From assembly GCA_029775955.1 (NCBI GenBank), contig JARVJW010000026.1, positions 1 to 20,547 of the forward strand: DNA of 20,547 nt, given 5' to 3'. Origin of the DNA: Nitrososphaeria archaeon (GTDB taxonomy: Archaea > Thermoproteota > Nitrososphaeria > Conexivisphaerales > UBA164). Below the pieces are notes generated by a model, which was not told the origin of the DNA, ran no database searches, and saw only the letters and a program-made list of their open reading frames with translations. A program made the position numbers and the translations under genes. Positions 8,161-15,005 of this stretch are shown in pieces; the first letter of the stretch is position 1; each line of letters begins with the position of its first letter.

Positions 8161-8276
8161 CATGGTTGACGGAAATCATAACCTAGACACATTTTAGGCC
8201 GCGTGAATAATCATATATCATGTTATTACATATTCCTCATCCCTCAAAAAGCAAGAATTAGGCACATAGATTAAAG

Positions 8277-8361
8277 TGCGGGGGGTGGGATTTGAACCCA
8301 CGAAGGCCAACGCCAGCGGATCTTAAGTCCGCCCCCATTGACCTGGCTAGGGCACCCTCGC
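8277..8361 (-). tRNA. tRNA-Leu (anticodon UAA)
   Basis: An 85-nt class II tRNA on the minus strand. The anticodon arm is GCGGA-CTTAAGA-TCCGC, giving anticodon TAA. A long variable arm (TGGCGTTGGCCTTC), the T arm GTGGG-TTCAAAT-CCCAC, and discriminator A are all present. There is no intron and no encoded CCA. The acceptor stem GCGAGGG pairs with CCCCCGC at six of seven positions, with an A4-C69 mismatch where U69 would be expected. A GCTTAAAG box lies 25 nt upstream. Confidence 0.95.
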
Positions 8362-8385
8362 TTGCATTTCATGCAAAAATGCTTA

Positions 8386-8399
8386 GCTTTAAGCGTTTT
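8386..8399 (-). promoter_or_regulatory. BRE/TATA-like box of the tRNA-Leu gene
   Basis: On the minus strand this reads AAAACGCTTAAAGC. GCTTAAAG ends 25 nt before the first base of the tRNA, the normal distance from TATA box to transcription start in archaea. Confidence 0.6.
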
Positions 8400-8439
8400 G
8401 TTATACTTTCTGTATTGTAAATTTTATCTCTTATCTGGA

Positions 8440-9500
8440 AGTCAACTACCCACGACTGAAGTGAGTTTGCCCCTTCCCAGGACTTGCACAGCCTAAGCAC
8501 TCATGATAGACGTTTCTATAGGATATCCTGAGCCTTTGCCAGCAGTACGCTATCCTGTTAAGCTTTTTGGTTTCCTGTCAGTTGATTTGTAATCTTCTAG
8601 TGAGCATGAACCATATTATCTTCAGCATCTTCTTAGCCACTGCTATTATTGCCTTTTGGTCTTCTCTTCTGCTCCTGATTATGTAGAAGGACTTGGGTCA
8701 TGATTTTATATTGTAGATTCCACAATTGCCGGGCATTCTGGAGCACTGCTTTATAGCCATTGTACTATGCTTGATTGATGTAAAGCGAGCCCATGATACA
8801 AGCTTCTTGTAGTTCTGAAACCTGCTTATATCTCTTGATAAGGAGAGCTGTGTATGCATCTATCCCAGTTAGGCTAATAAGCCTGACATCCACTTCCTTC
8901 CTTGCCCTTGACACTCTGTTAACCATTTCTATCTGCTTAAATAGGACCTCTATGTGAATCAGGTAATTGTCAAGCTTGTCCAATGGAGAAAGCTCATTCA
9001 TCACTTCCTTCATCCAATTCATTCCTTCCTTTCCGAAGAGATCCGAGAATTCGTGCTTGAGATCTTTCTTATCTATAATTGCACCCTGTTCTTGATCAAT
9101 ACCTTAATAGTGTGCCTTACTAGATACCTTATATCCATAATCTCACTGGAAGGCACATAGCTTTCAGGTATAAGCCCTGAGAAGGTTAGCTAGCATTCTA
9201 GCGCCAACCTTGTCACTCTTTATCTTGGCAGATGCCTTTGTCTTCAAGGGATGAGCCAACACAACATGTATATTTGCATCCTCTAGATTAGCATATATGC
9301 TCATCCAATATGGGCCTGTCTATTCCATAACTATATCATCAGTGGATAGCGATAAAGACAGGTAAGATATGCCATCTTGGTCATTATCGAAGCTAAATTC
9401 ATTTATTATGCGTCCATGCTGGCCCATGATTGCAGCTCTGCACCTTTCCCACATCACCAACATACACCTTTTTTCTTCACCTCCATCATAGCTGACATCA
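8440..9500 (-). pseudogene. Decayed IS110-family transposase
   Basis: Minus-strand fragments in IS110 order: KKVYVGDVGK (RuvC-like first Asp), CRAAIMGQHGRIINEFSFDN, DDIVMESTGPYWMSIYANLE, HVVLAHPLKTKASAKIKSDK followed by VGARMLANLLRA, then DIRYLVRH. After this comes the helical linker (8765-9022) with ELSPLDKLDNYLIHIEVLFKQIEM and the Transposase_20 region with LISLTGIDAYTALLIK, followed by broken C-terminal pieces to about 8440. IS110 enzymes are DEDD recombinases guided by a bridge RNA encoded in the element's non-coding end. Frameshifts throughout show the copy is dead. The N-terminal end abuts the repeated gene at 9594. Confidence 0.85.
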
Positions 9501-9593
9501 GGCTGCATTCATTCATCCGGACCCCATTTCTTTAGCAGCTCAGATTTGTCCAGTCAATTCCGCGGTTGCAAAGACCATGCTTAGGATGGACTA

Positions 9594-9896
9594 TTGGGAT
9601 GGACTGCCAGCCAATATAGTATGGAAGGCGTCTATCATAAAGTCAATTCCACTAGAAAATCGAGGGGCTACGTCAGGTCAAATGTAGTTAGGGAGTTCCT
9701 CAATGATCCAACTGCATGTAGGCATAGATATGTACAAAGATGGAAGCGGTGTTTGTTAATGTTAAAAGAATACGTACCATCAGTGCTTGATGCAGGAATA
9801 TTCAATGAAATAATAGCCAAGGTGTTTACATATAATGTTGTGGAGGCGCATCGTGGTGGCACAAGGGTAAGCTGGACAAAGGGGCACTTACCTTAA
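9594..9896 (+). pseudogene. C-terminal part of a repeated, probably mobile gene (copy B)
   Basis: The open frame gives 100 residues from a TTG that is probably arbitrary. The real N-terminus is likely lost or in another frame, since the DNA just upstream belongs to the IS110 remnant. The sequence is basic (KSRGYVRSN, YVQRWKRCL) and ends in RGGTRVSWTKGHLP. The last 42 codons repeat at 2-130 with mostly synonymous changes, so both copies descend from a gene that was under selection. No known domain is recognised. It is likely a transposase C-terminus, but this is inference from repetition only. Confidence 0.45.
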
Positions 9897-9940
9897 TTAA
9901 CTTGCTCATTAGCTTGGAATAATCAAATAATACAACAAAG
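9769..9940 (+). repeat. Direct repeat B (partner at 1-172)
   Basis: This aligns with the first 172 bases of the window, in the same orientation. Similarity ends after CAACAAAG, just before the 17-bp sequence shared with 6478-6494. The two copies are 9.77 kb apart. Confidence 0.75.
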
Positions 9941-9942
9941 TA

Positions 9943-9985
9943 GCTTTTATTGACTATAACCCGCTCAAGAAGGCCAACATAGCGG
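9943..9985 (-). other. Probable right end of the TnpB element at 9998
   Basis: Immediately downstream of the tnpB stop on the minus strand is a stem with 5-bp arms, CCGCT (9961-9965) and AGCGG (9981-9985), and a 15-nt loop, then TTATAGTCAATAAAAGC. IS605/IS1341-type elements carry hairpins at this place, and the guide RNA used by TnpB overlaps it. Assignment is by position only. Confidence 0.35.
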
Positions 9986-9997
9986 AGGACGACAGGG

Positions 9998-10790
9998 TCA
10001 AATACCTCTAGCTAAAGCATAGAGGCTTGCAGCTGGGTCAAAGCCCGCCACAATAGGCTGTTTGATGGCAACCCCATTCCTGATGTTGAGGGAAGCAACA
10101 TAATCAGCTACGCCCTCAAAACCACAGGAAATGCACCTAAAAAGAGACCTCTCAGGCCTGTTCTTCCTGTCTATCGTGTGGCATCTGGGACATTCCCTGC
10201 CTGTATTCTTAGGATCAACAGCGATTACGGGAATGCCAGCTTAGCTTTGTATTCTATGCATTGCCTGAGCTGGCAAAAAGACCATGAATTGTGGATGTAT
10301 CTATTGCCTTTCCTAACCGTTATCCTCATCCGTACGCCACTGAGGCCTTCAATGGCTATGGCAGAAGAGGTTACTTTGGCTTTCTGTACAATTTCTTTCG
10401 ATATGATATGGTTGACGTTTCTTGCAAATCTGTTTTCCTTCCCAAAGAGCCTCTTCAGGTGTCTCTTTGCCGATTTAGTTACAACAGACTGAAGTCTGGA
10501 TCGCAGGTCAACATTGTGTTTTCTTGCTTCTTTGATTCTGCCGCCTGAGTAATACTTTTCAGTAGAATCTACAGCAATGTTCTCTATTCCCATGTCAACG
10601 CCAATGGCCTCTTTCAGTTCAATAAGTGGTTCCTCTGGGACATAAACAACGACCATGAGGTAAAATAATTCATTCTTCCTGGCTAGGTCGCACTGACCTC
10701 TCACACTCTCAAAAGGAACCTCTCTGTACTTTCCTATGGTTATTGGTATTCGCATTCTTCACTTTACTGTGGTGACGTGCCTCCTACCGC
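9998..10790 (-). pseudogene. tnpB: TnpB RNA-guided nuclease, frameshifted and missing its N-terminus
   Basis: From about 10755 the frame reads the end of the WED domain (IPITIGKYREVPFESVRGQ), RuvC-I GVDMGIENIAVDS with the catalytic Asp, a helical insertion, and RuvC-II SAIAIEGLSGVR with the catalytic Glu. Near 10225 one base is missing: the frame stops after KAKLAFP, while the next frame continues PVIAVDPKNTGRECPRCH, then CISCGFEGVADYVASLNI (zinc ribbon with two CxxC pairs and RuvC-III Asp) to TGA at 9998. Upstream of 10790 the N-terminal domain is unreadable. The gene is therefore dead as a full TnpB but only lightly decayed in its nuclease half. Its 3' end is followed by a hairpin. Confidence 0.85.
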
Positions 10791-11099
10791 TAAAAACATG
10801 TGGGCTTCCTTACAGCTTTTAGGTTAATGAACTCAGGAAGCGTAACCACAAGCCGAAGATGTTTTTCAATTTCACTTCCGCAATCAAGCGTTTTGCAAAG
10901 TTCGTGAAGTACGGTAACGATCTAATATTCCTGCAATGAAAAAGAAGCCGAATATAACAAACTGTCTAACCGAAAGCATGAAGCCAAACAGTGGAAATGA
11001 CCTCTCTTCCAATTTGCTTTTATTGAGACACCAGATTAAATACATGAATTTTTATTTAAAAAATAATTTAAAAGGTATATTCTTTGTCATAACCGTTCA
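10791..11099. other. Non-coding stretch between tnpB remnant and peroxiredoxin
   Basis: About 310 bp. A minus-strand frame near 10800-10925 reads LHELCKTLDC and so on and may be degraded tnpB N-terminal sequence, but I cannot match it. The last 80 bp are AT-rich and hold the 3' end of the peroxiredoxin transcript. No RNA gene is seen. Confidence 0.3.
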
Positions 11100-11807
11100 T
11101 TATGACGTCTCCTTCTCCTTTAAGAATTTCCTTGCTTCCTGCACTTCCTTCTCAGGAAGTTCCTTATAGGTTAGCCACCATGCATATCCCTTGAACTGGG
11201 ACAGCCTCGTCTTTGAATCTGCTACATTGCGTGGGGAAGGCACTATGGCGTTCGCTCCAATAAGCTCACTATTGGGCCAGTTGGCGGGCAATGCAACCTT
11301 GTACTGGTCATTTATCTGAAGCGCCTTTATAACCCTGAGCAGTTCGTCAACGTTACGTCCTATTTCCAGCGGATAGTACATTATCAATCTAACGATAGAG
11401 TTGGGGTCCACTATGAAAACTGCCCTGACCGTGGATGTTGAAGACTCTGCATGCAACATGCCCATGCGTGATGCCACCCTTCCCATCGCATCTCCGATTA
11501 TTGGAAAAGGAACCTTGATCTTGAGATGTTCCTCTATCCAATTGACCCATTCTATATGGCTGATCGTGCTGTCAACGGACAGGCCTATCAGGCTGGTGTT
11601 GAGCTTCTGGAAATCTTCGTACCTTTTGGCAAAGGAGTAGAACTCAGTTGTACAGACCGGCGTAAAGTCCCCAGGATGGCTGAAGAGCATGAACCATTTC
11701 CCCGCATACGTATCCGGTAGCTTTACCTGCCCCATTGACGTTTCCACCTGCAATTCCGGGAATTTCTCTCCTATTAATGGAAATCTATTTTCAGACATTT
11801 TTATCAT
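11100..11807 (-). CDS. Peroxiredoxin (1-Cys / Prx6-like, archaeal)
   Basis: A 235-residue cytosolic thiol peroxidase that reduces H2O2 and alkyl hydroperoxides. The active site PGDFTPVCTTEF carries T49 and peroxidatic C52, with the partner R128 in TVRAVFIVDP. The length and long C-terminal arm (residues 165-235) match the Prx6/archaeal group. In the well-studied Aeropyrum enzyme that arm has two further cysteines around a WWFC segment. Here the matching segment is GYAWWLTYK with no cysteine, so C52 is the only Cys in the protein. Starts: ATG 11807 (MIKMSEN) or ATG 11798 (MSEN); AT-rich TATA-like sequence at 11828-11838 suits the first. The gene is monocistronic, with long AT-rich DNA upstream. 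Confidence 0.96.
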   Translation of the reverse strand: MIKMSENRFPLIGEKFPELQVETSMGQVKLPDTYAGKWFMLFSHPGDFTPVCTTEFYSFAKRYEDFQKLNTSLIGLSVDSTISHIEWVNWIEEHLKIKVPFPIIGDAMGRVASRMGMLHAESSTSTVRAVFIVDPNSIVRLIMYYPLEIGRNVDELLRVIKALQINDQYKVALPANWPNSELIGANAIVPSPRNVADSKTRLSQFKGYAWWLTYKELPEKEVQEARKFLKEKETS

Positions 11808-11827
11808 TTAATTTGTAAAAATTTCAA

Positions 11828-11838
11828 TAAAATAAATA
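11828..11838 (-). promoter_or_regulatory. TATA-like region of the peroxiredoxin gene
   Basis: On the minus strand ATATTTATTTT lies about 20 nt before ATG 11807, suitable for a leaderless or nearly leaderless message. The surrounding DNA is so AT-rich that the exact box is uncertain. Confidence 0.35.
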
Positions 11839-12067
11839 TTTTGATATTTTTTTGTTTGAATAAATTAAAAGTTAAGCTTTATTATTTAAAAATTATAAAT
11901 AATTAGCGCCATATAGTAAATAATTTTGCTGATTTAAACTCATAACTGTTAACTATTTAGTAGATATATGCAACAAAGCACCTTCGTCCACTGTTGGCCT
12001 TTTTGCGCCACAAATAATTGGCCATATCAAACCCGTCGTCTGTCATACAAAATAATTTAAAAAAAAT
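11839..12067. other. AT-rich intergenic stretch with a solo repeat end
   Basis: No gene. ATGCAACAAAGCAC at 11968-11981 repeats the end of direct repeat A (164-177) exactly over 14 bp and may be an abandoned element terminus. The remainder is A/T tracts. Confidence 0.4.
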
Positions 12068-12111
12068 TTATCGCCTTAAGCTGTACAGCTGGAGCAGTAA
12101 AGCAGCAAACT

Positions 12112-12459
12112 CTATGCCGAGGAATATTGCCGTGGCAAAGGAAATGAGTTATATGAGGAATTCATGATTGTTACCATGACTGACGGGAACGCCGGTGAAG
12201 AAGCTATGCCACTGTTGGCAGCAGAATTTATCGAGAAGTATGATACGCCAGACGCTATATTATAGCTCGAGGTGCCAGGCGTTGAAGCCGTAATTTGGTA
12301 GATTTCATATGTGATCCCTAGTGCAATTCCACCACCTGCGTAGAAAACTGAACCAATAATCCAGATTATGAAAGACATTAACAACAGCACCAATAAGGTG
12401 GATACCGTCATTGTTCCATAACTCTTGGCCTTTTCCAGTGCGGACGACTGTTCTGACAT
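12112..12459 (-). CDS. Small membrane protein, possibly frameshifted near its end
   Basis: A 115-residue frame, not recognised. A short charged N-terminus (MSEQSSALEKAKSY) leads into a strong membrane helix at about residues 17-38, then FYAGGGIALG and a polar Ser/Asn/Thr-rich region facing one side of the membrane. Near 12150 the current frame ends in a Pro/Arg-rich tail. A +1 shift there gives ISFATAIFLGIEFAALLLQL followed by YSLRR and TAA at 12068, a convincing second membrane helix with a positive end. The original protein was therefore probably about 138 residues with two helices, and this copy may be broken or contain a sequencing error. The promoter and first ~60 codons are duplicated at 19490-19700. 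Confidence 0.6.
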   Translation of the reverse strand: MSEQSSALEKAKSYGTMTVSTLLVLLLMSFIIWIIGSVFYAGGGIALGITYEIYQITASTPGTSSYNIASGVSYFSINSAANSGIASSPAFPSVMVTIMNSSYNSFPLPRQYSSA

Positions 12460-12487
12460 ATTAGCATATGCAACAGGTATTTAAAAG
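12278..12487 (-). repeat. Duplicated promoter plus 5' coding segment (partner 19490-19700)
   Basis: Roughly 210 bp align with 19490-19700 at well over 85 percent identity by eye, covering the TATA-like box, start codon and the first membrane helix up to the codons for TASTP. Similarity ends abruptly beyond that point on the 3' side. Confidence 0.85.
12478..12487. promoter_or_regulatory. Near-palindromic TATA box between divergent frames
   Basis: TATTTAAAAG on the plus strand. On the minus strand it lies about 18 nt from the ATG at 12459. On the plus strand it lies about 16 nt before an ATG at 12504. The same box is conserved upstream of the duplicate gene at 19692-19700, which supports its role for the minus-strand gene. 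Confidence 0.45.
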
Positions 12488-12503
12488 GTTCAATTGAATA
12501 TTA

Positions 12504-12755
12504 ATGACTGCACGTCGAGTACTAGCACGAGTTCTAGATGCCCATACACGCTGGCTAGTTGCCATGTTCCTCATACCTTCAAACATCTTATCATTCAAAG
12601 GCTGGGCTGGAAAGCCGCTTTTAACTCCAATTCACATGAGGTTCATCATATGCCCTCGAAATGCCCTTCTGAACGCCTCAGCACATGCGTTGATTTTAAC
12701 AATGTTATTGCTTTACACTATTGCACTCATATATTACCTTGCTTTATCTTCCTAA
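12504..12755 (+). CDS. Hypothetical small membrane protein
   Basis: An 83-residue frame, not recognised. A basic start (MTARRVLARVLDAHTRW) is followed by a hydrophobic segment near residues 18-30 and a clear C-terminal membrane helix at about 62-83 (LILTMLLLYTIALIYYLAL). It would share the TATA-like box at 12478-12487 with the divergent gene. The 3' end converges on the gene at 12791 with 35 bp between. No homologue is known to me and the frame may be chance in AT-rich DNA. Confidence 0.3.
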   Translation: MTARRVLARVLDAHTRWLVAMFLIPSNILSFKGWAGKPLLTPIHMRFIICPRNALLNASAHALILTMLLLYTIALIYYLALSS

Positions 12756-12790
12756 TTAATCGTTGCATTTTCCATTACAATACTCTTCTC

Positions 12791-13420
12791 CTACTGGCTC
12801 GTCGCAGAGACAAGAAGGATTTGAACGCGGATCGTGGAATGTTTTGTCATGCTGGAGTAGATATAGAGGGTTGTCCCGTTGAGCATATAGCCTGTGCTCT
12901 TTGAATATGTATAGACTAGCAGTTGATCAATTGAGATTCCACTGGAATTGGTCAAATCATTACGGTATAATAGCACATTGGTATTGCCCGATGTCGACGC
13001 GACAGTGAAGTTATAATTCAAAAGAGGGACCTGTGAACCCACCTTCAAATTCCTTTCGAATATGACCATTGGCTCATAAAAATTTGAACCAAAAGAAAGG
13101 TTATAATAAGGTGGATTGTTATAATAGGCACCAATTAGCCTGCCCGTAGTTGCATTTATTACTACCATATATGTTTCAAGTTCCTCCTCAGCAAGTATGT
13201 GCATCACGCCACCATGTACGCCTAGGAGCTGATAGATGGCATACTCTGTATAGTTCACTGGGTTACCTTCGAAGCTATCGTTAACGACATATTTGTAAAA
13301 TAGTGTTCTTTGGTATAGCCTGCTCCCAGGTTCATAGATATATACATAGTAATATCCAAATGACACCATTACCATCAGGAGTATAACAAGGATGGCTAGG
13401 GCAACCTTCCTCTTACGCAT
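12791..13420 (-). CDS. Membrane-anchored extracellular protein of unknown function
   Basis: A 209-residue protein. MRKRK is followed by one hydrophobic segment (about residues 6-28, ALAILVILLMVMVSFGYYYV) that would act as an uncleaved anchor, with the remainder outside the cell. The outer part is rich in Tyr, Asn, Ser and Thr with seven N-x-S/T sites (for example NDS, NYT, NAT, NLS, NFT, NSS, NGT), as in glycosylated surface proteins of this group. It has no Cys and no recognised domain; beta-rich composition is likely. ATG 13420 fits the TATA-like box at 13445-13456 exactly 24 nt away. It is divergent from the ABC importer operon, with the IS deletion derivative between them; a functional link to the importer is possible but unproven. 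Confidence 0.75.
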   Translation of the reverse strand: MRKRKVALAILVILLMVMVSFGYYYVYIYEPGSRLYQRTLFYKYVVNDSFEGNPVNYTEYAIYQLLGVHGGVMHILAEEELETYMVVINATTGRLIGAYYNNPPYYNLSFGSNFYEPMVIFERNLKVGSQVPLLNYNFTVASTSGNTNVLLYRNDLTNSSGISIDQLLVYTYSKSTGYMLNGTTLYIYSSMTKHSTIRVQILLVSATSQ

Positions 13421-13444
13421 TTATACCATTTCTGATTTTATATT

Positions 13445-13456
13445 ATTTAAGCTTTT
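13445..13456 (-). promoter_or_regulatory. BRE/TATA-like box for the 12791-13420 gene, at the end of IS copy 2
   Basis: AAAAGCTTAAAT on the minus strand, identical to the box at 1214-1225 and with the same 24-nt gap to the start codon. In both places it marks the edge of the shared IS sequence. Confidence 0.6.
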
Positions 13457-13825
13457 ACGCAGTTATGGGTGTGGGACACTATTATAGCATAGTTACCTAT
13501 CAAAGTTGAATAGATTGTGAACTGGTGCATAGTTTTCAATTCTGCCATCACACCTCTGGGCAAACCAGCATCTTCTACAGCAAAGCTTCTGAATTGCTCC
13601 TCTGATAATATTGTTCATGGTATTTTATTTAGTTACAAACTCTTTCATAGCGTCCCATTTCTGGGAATCATTTAACATTAAATTTGAAATTATGTACACC
13701 TTCCCGCAAACATGTCATGCAGTACCTGAGCCCAACTTCAAAACGGTAAACAGATACAAAAATTCGTCTCTTTATAAAACAGAGGCAAATAACGTTATGT
13801 TTTTTGTTATGGTAAATAATATTAG
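13457..13825 (-). mobile_element. Deletion derivative of the DDE insertion sequence, copy 2
   Basis: The left part (about 13457-13730) aligns with 1226-1490 and the right part (about 13757-13825) with about 2017-2085. The middle of the transposase, more than 500 bp, is missing. Minus-strand remains include DAGLPRGVM and TLIGNYA, close to DAGLPRGVM and TLIGNHA in copy 1. It is a non-autonomous remnant lying between divergent genes, like copy 1. Confidence 0.75.
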
Positions 13826-13853
13826 AATAGTGTTTGACACCCATATCACGCAA

Positions 13854-13868
13854 AAAATATATATATAT
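13854..13868 (+). promoter_or_regulatory. TATA-like box of the ABC importer operon
   Basis: AAAAAATATATATAT ends 21 nt before ATG 13890, so the operon message is probably leaderless. It is the only promoter-like site for the four genes. Confidence 0.5.
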
Positions 13869-13889
13869 GCAAAAAGCAATGGATAATAA

Positions 13890-15005
13890 ATGGCAAAAAG
13901 ATTTAAATCGATTTCTACAGTTGCAATAGTAGCAGTTATCATTGTAATAATAGTTATTGCAGGAGTTGGTGGATATTACTATTATATGTCGACAACTAAA
14001 GTGACACATCCACCTTCGTCAAAGGGTTCTGTCAAAATTGCTTTACTTCTCCCTGGGGTAGAGACTGATCTCTCATGGAACGAAGCTGGATATGCCTCGA
14101 CACAGCAGTTAGCAAAAGACCTCACTAATGCTGGTTACAATGTTACGGTTAGCGTTGCAGAAGGGCTTTACACGCCAGAAGAGATCCAACCAGCCATGCA
14201 GACATACGCATCTAAAGGATATAATATAATAATAGGCATGGGATACCAAGACCAAGCGCCCGCAACTTCGATTTACACCCAATATCCAAATACGCTCTTT
14301 TTAATAGCTGACGGATATCAGTCAGGGCCAAACATGCAGATTGTTATAGATGACGCTGCGCAGCTTGGCTTCGTACAGGGTGTTCAGGCTGCACTATTGA
14401 GCAAAAACCACGTAGTAGCTGCAATAGGAGGGGAAAATGTGGGTGATATAACCTGGGCTACAAAGGGATTCGACCTTGGTGTACAGTACGCTGATCAGAA
14501 CTTCTTACACGGAACAAATACTACAATAATAACTACATTTGTAGGAGATTTTAATAATCCTGCTGGTGCACTTAGTGCAGCTACAGCAGCCGTATCTGAT
14601 GGAGCAGATGTCCTCTGGTGCAGCGGCGACGGCATAACCGAAGGGGTAGCCGAGGAAGCAGCAACAGCAAATGTCCCGTTCCTATATGCAGAATACAACG
14701 CTACAGCATTTGACCCAGAAACCACCTATGGCGGTGTCTCATTCACCTTTGCACCACTGCTGTATCAGGCAGTGGCAAGCTGGTTAGTAAACAAGACTGT
14801 ATCACCTCTGCCATATTATGCAACCTTTGGTAATGGTGGGCTCACACTTCAACTTACACATTATAACCCATCAAATGTTACAACCATAGTCAACAACATA
14901 GAGAGCGCTCTTGCGAGCAATAAAATAATGATATACCAAGAAGCCCCTAATGGGACCCTGATATACTCTCCTGTAACTCCATCTTATAATTCTCTATTTG
15001 GTTAG
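13890..15005 (+). CDS. BMP-family ABC transporter substrate-binding protein (nucleoside type)
   Basis: A 371-residue surface protein that captures substrate, by family most often nucleosides, for the permeases encoded next to it. MAKRFKS and a 22-residue hydrophobic segment (about 9-32, ending GGYYYYM) anchor it; there is no lipobox Cys, so it is held by this helix rather than a lipid. The mature part begins near residue 47 (GSVKIALLLPG). Family marks include D60-L-S-W-N-E-A-G-Y (the usual D-x-S-[FW]-N ligand loop), IIGMGYQ near 114-120, and GDFNNPAGALSAATAA with GADVLWCSGDG at 219-248. It carries many N-x-S/T sites. The start at 13890 fits the TATA-like box; the earlier ATG at 13880 is out of frame. 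It is first in the operon, its stop overlapping the next start by one base. Confidence 0.93.
   Translation: MAKRFKSISTVAIVAVIIVIIVIAGVGGYYYYMSTTKVTHPPSSKGSVKIALLLPGVETDLSWNEAGYASTQQLAKDLTNAGYNVTVSVAEGLYTPEEIQPAMQTYASKGYNIIIGMGYQDQAPATSIYTQYPNTLFLIADGYQSGPNMQIVIDDAAQLGFVQGVQAALLSKNHVVAAIGGENVGDITWATKGFDLGVQYADQNFLHGTNTTIITTFVGDFNNPAGALSAATAAVSDGADVLWCSGDGITEGVAEEAATANVPFLYAEYNATAFDPETTYGGVSFTFAPLLYQAVASWLVNKTVSPLPYYATFGNGGLTLQLTHYNPSNVTTIVNNIESALASNKIMIYQEAPNGTLIYSPVTPSYNSLFG

Noticed and set aside
10936..11169. A 77-codon plus-strand frame before the peroxiredoxin
   Set aside because: Its 3' part lies antisense to the peroxiredoxin gene and the remainder is low-complexity AT-rich sequence with no promoter fit.
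13880..13889. An ATG at 13880 as an earlier start for the binding protein
   Set aside because: It is out of frame with the gene, while ATG 13890 fits the promoter spacing and starts a proper basic N-terminus.
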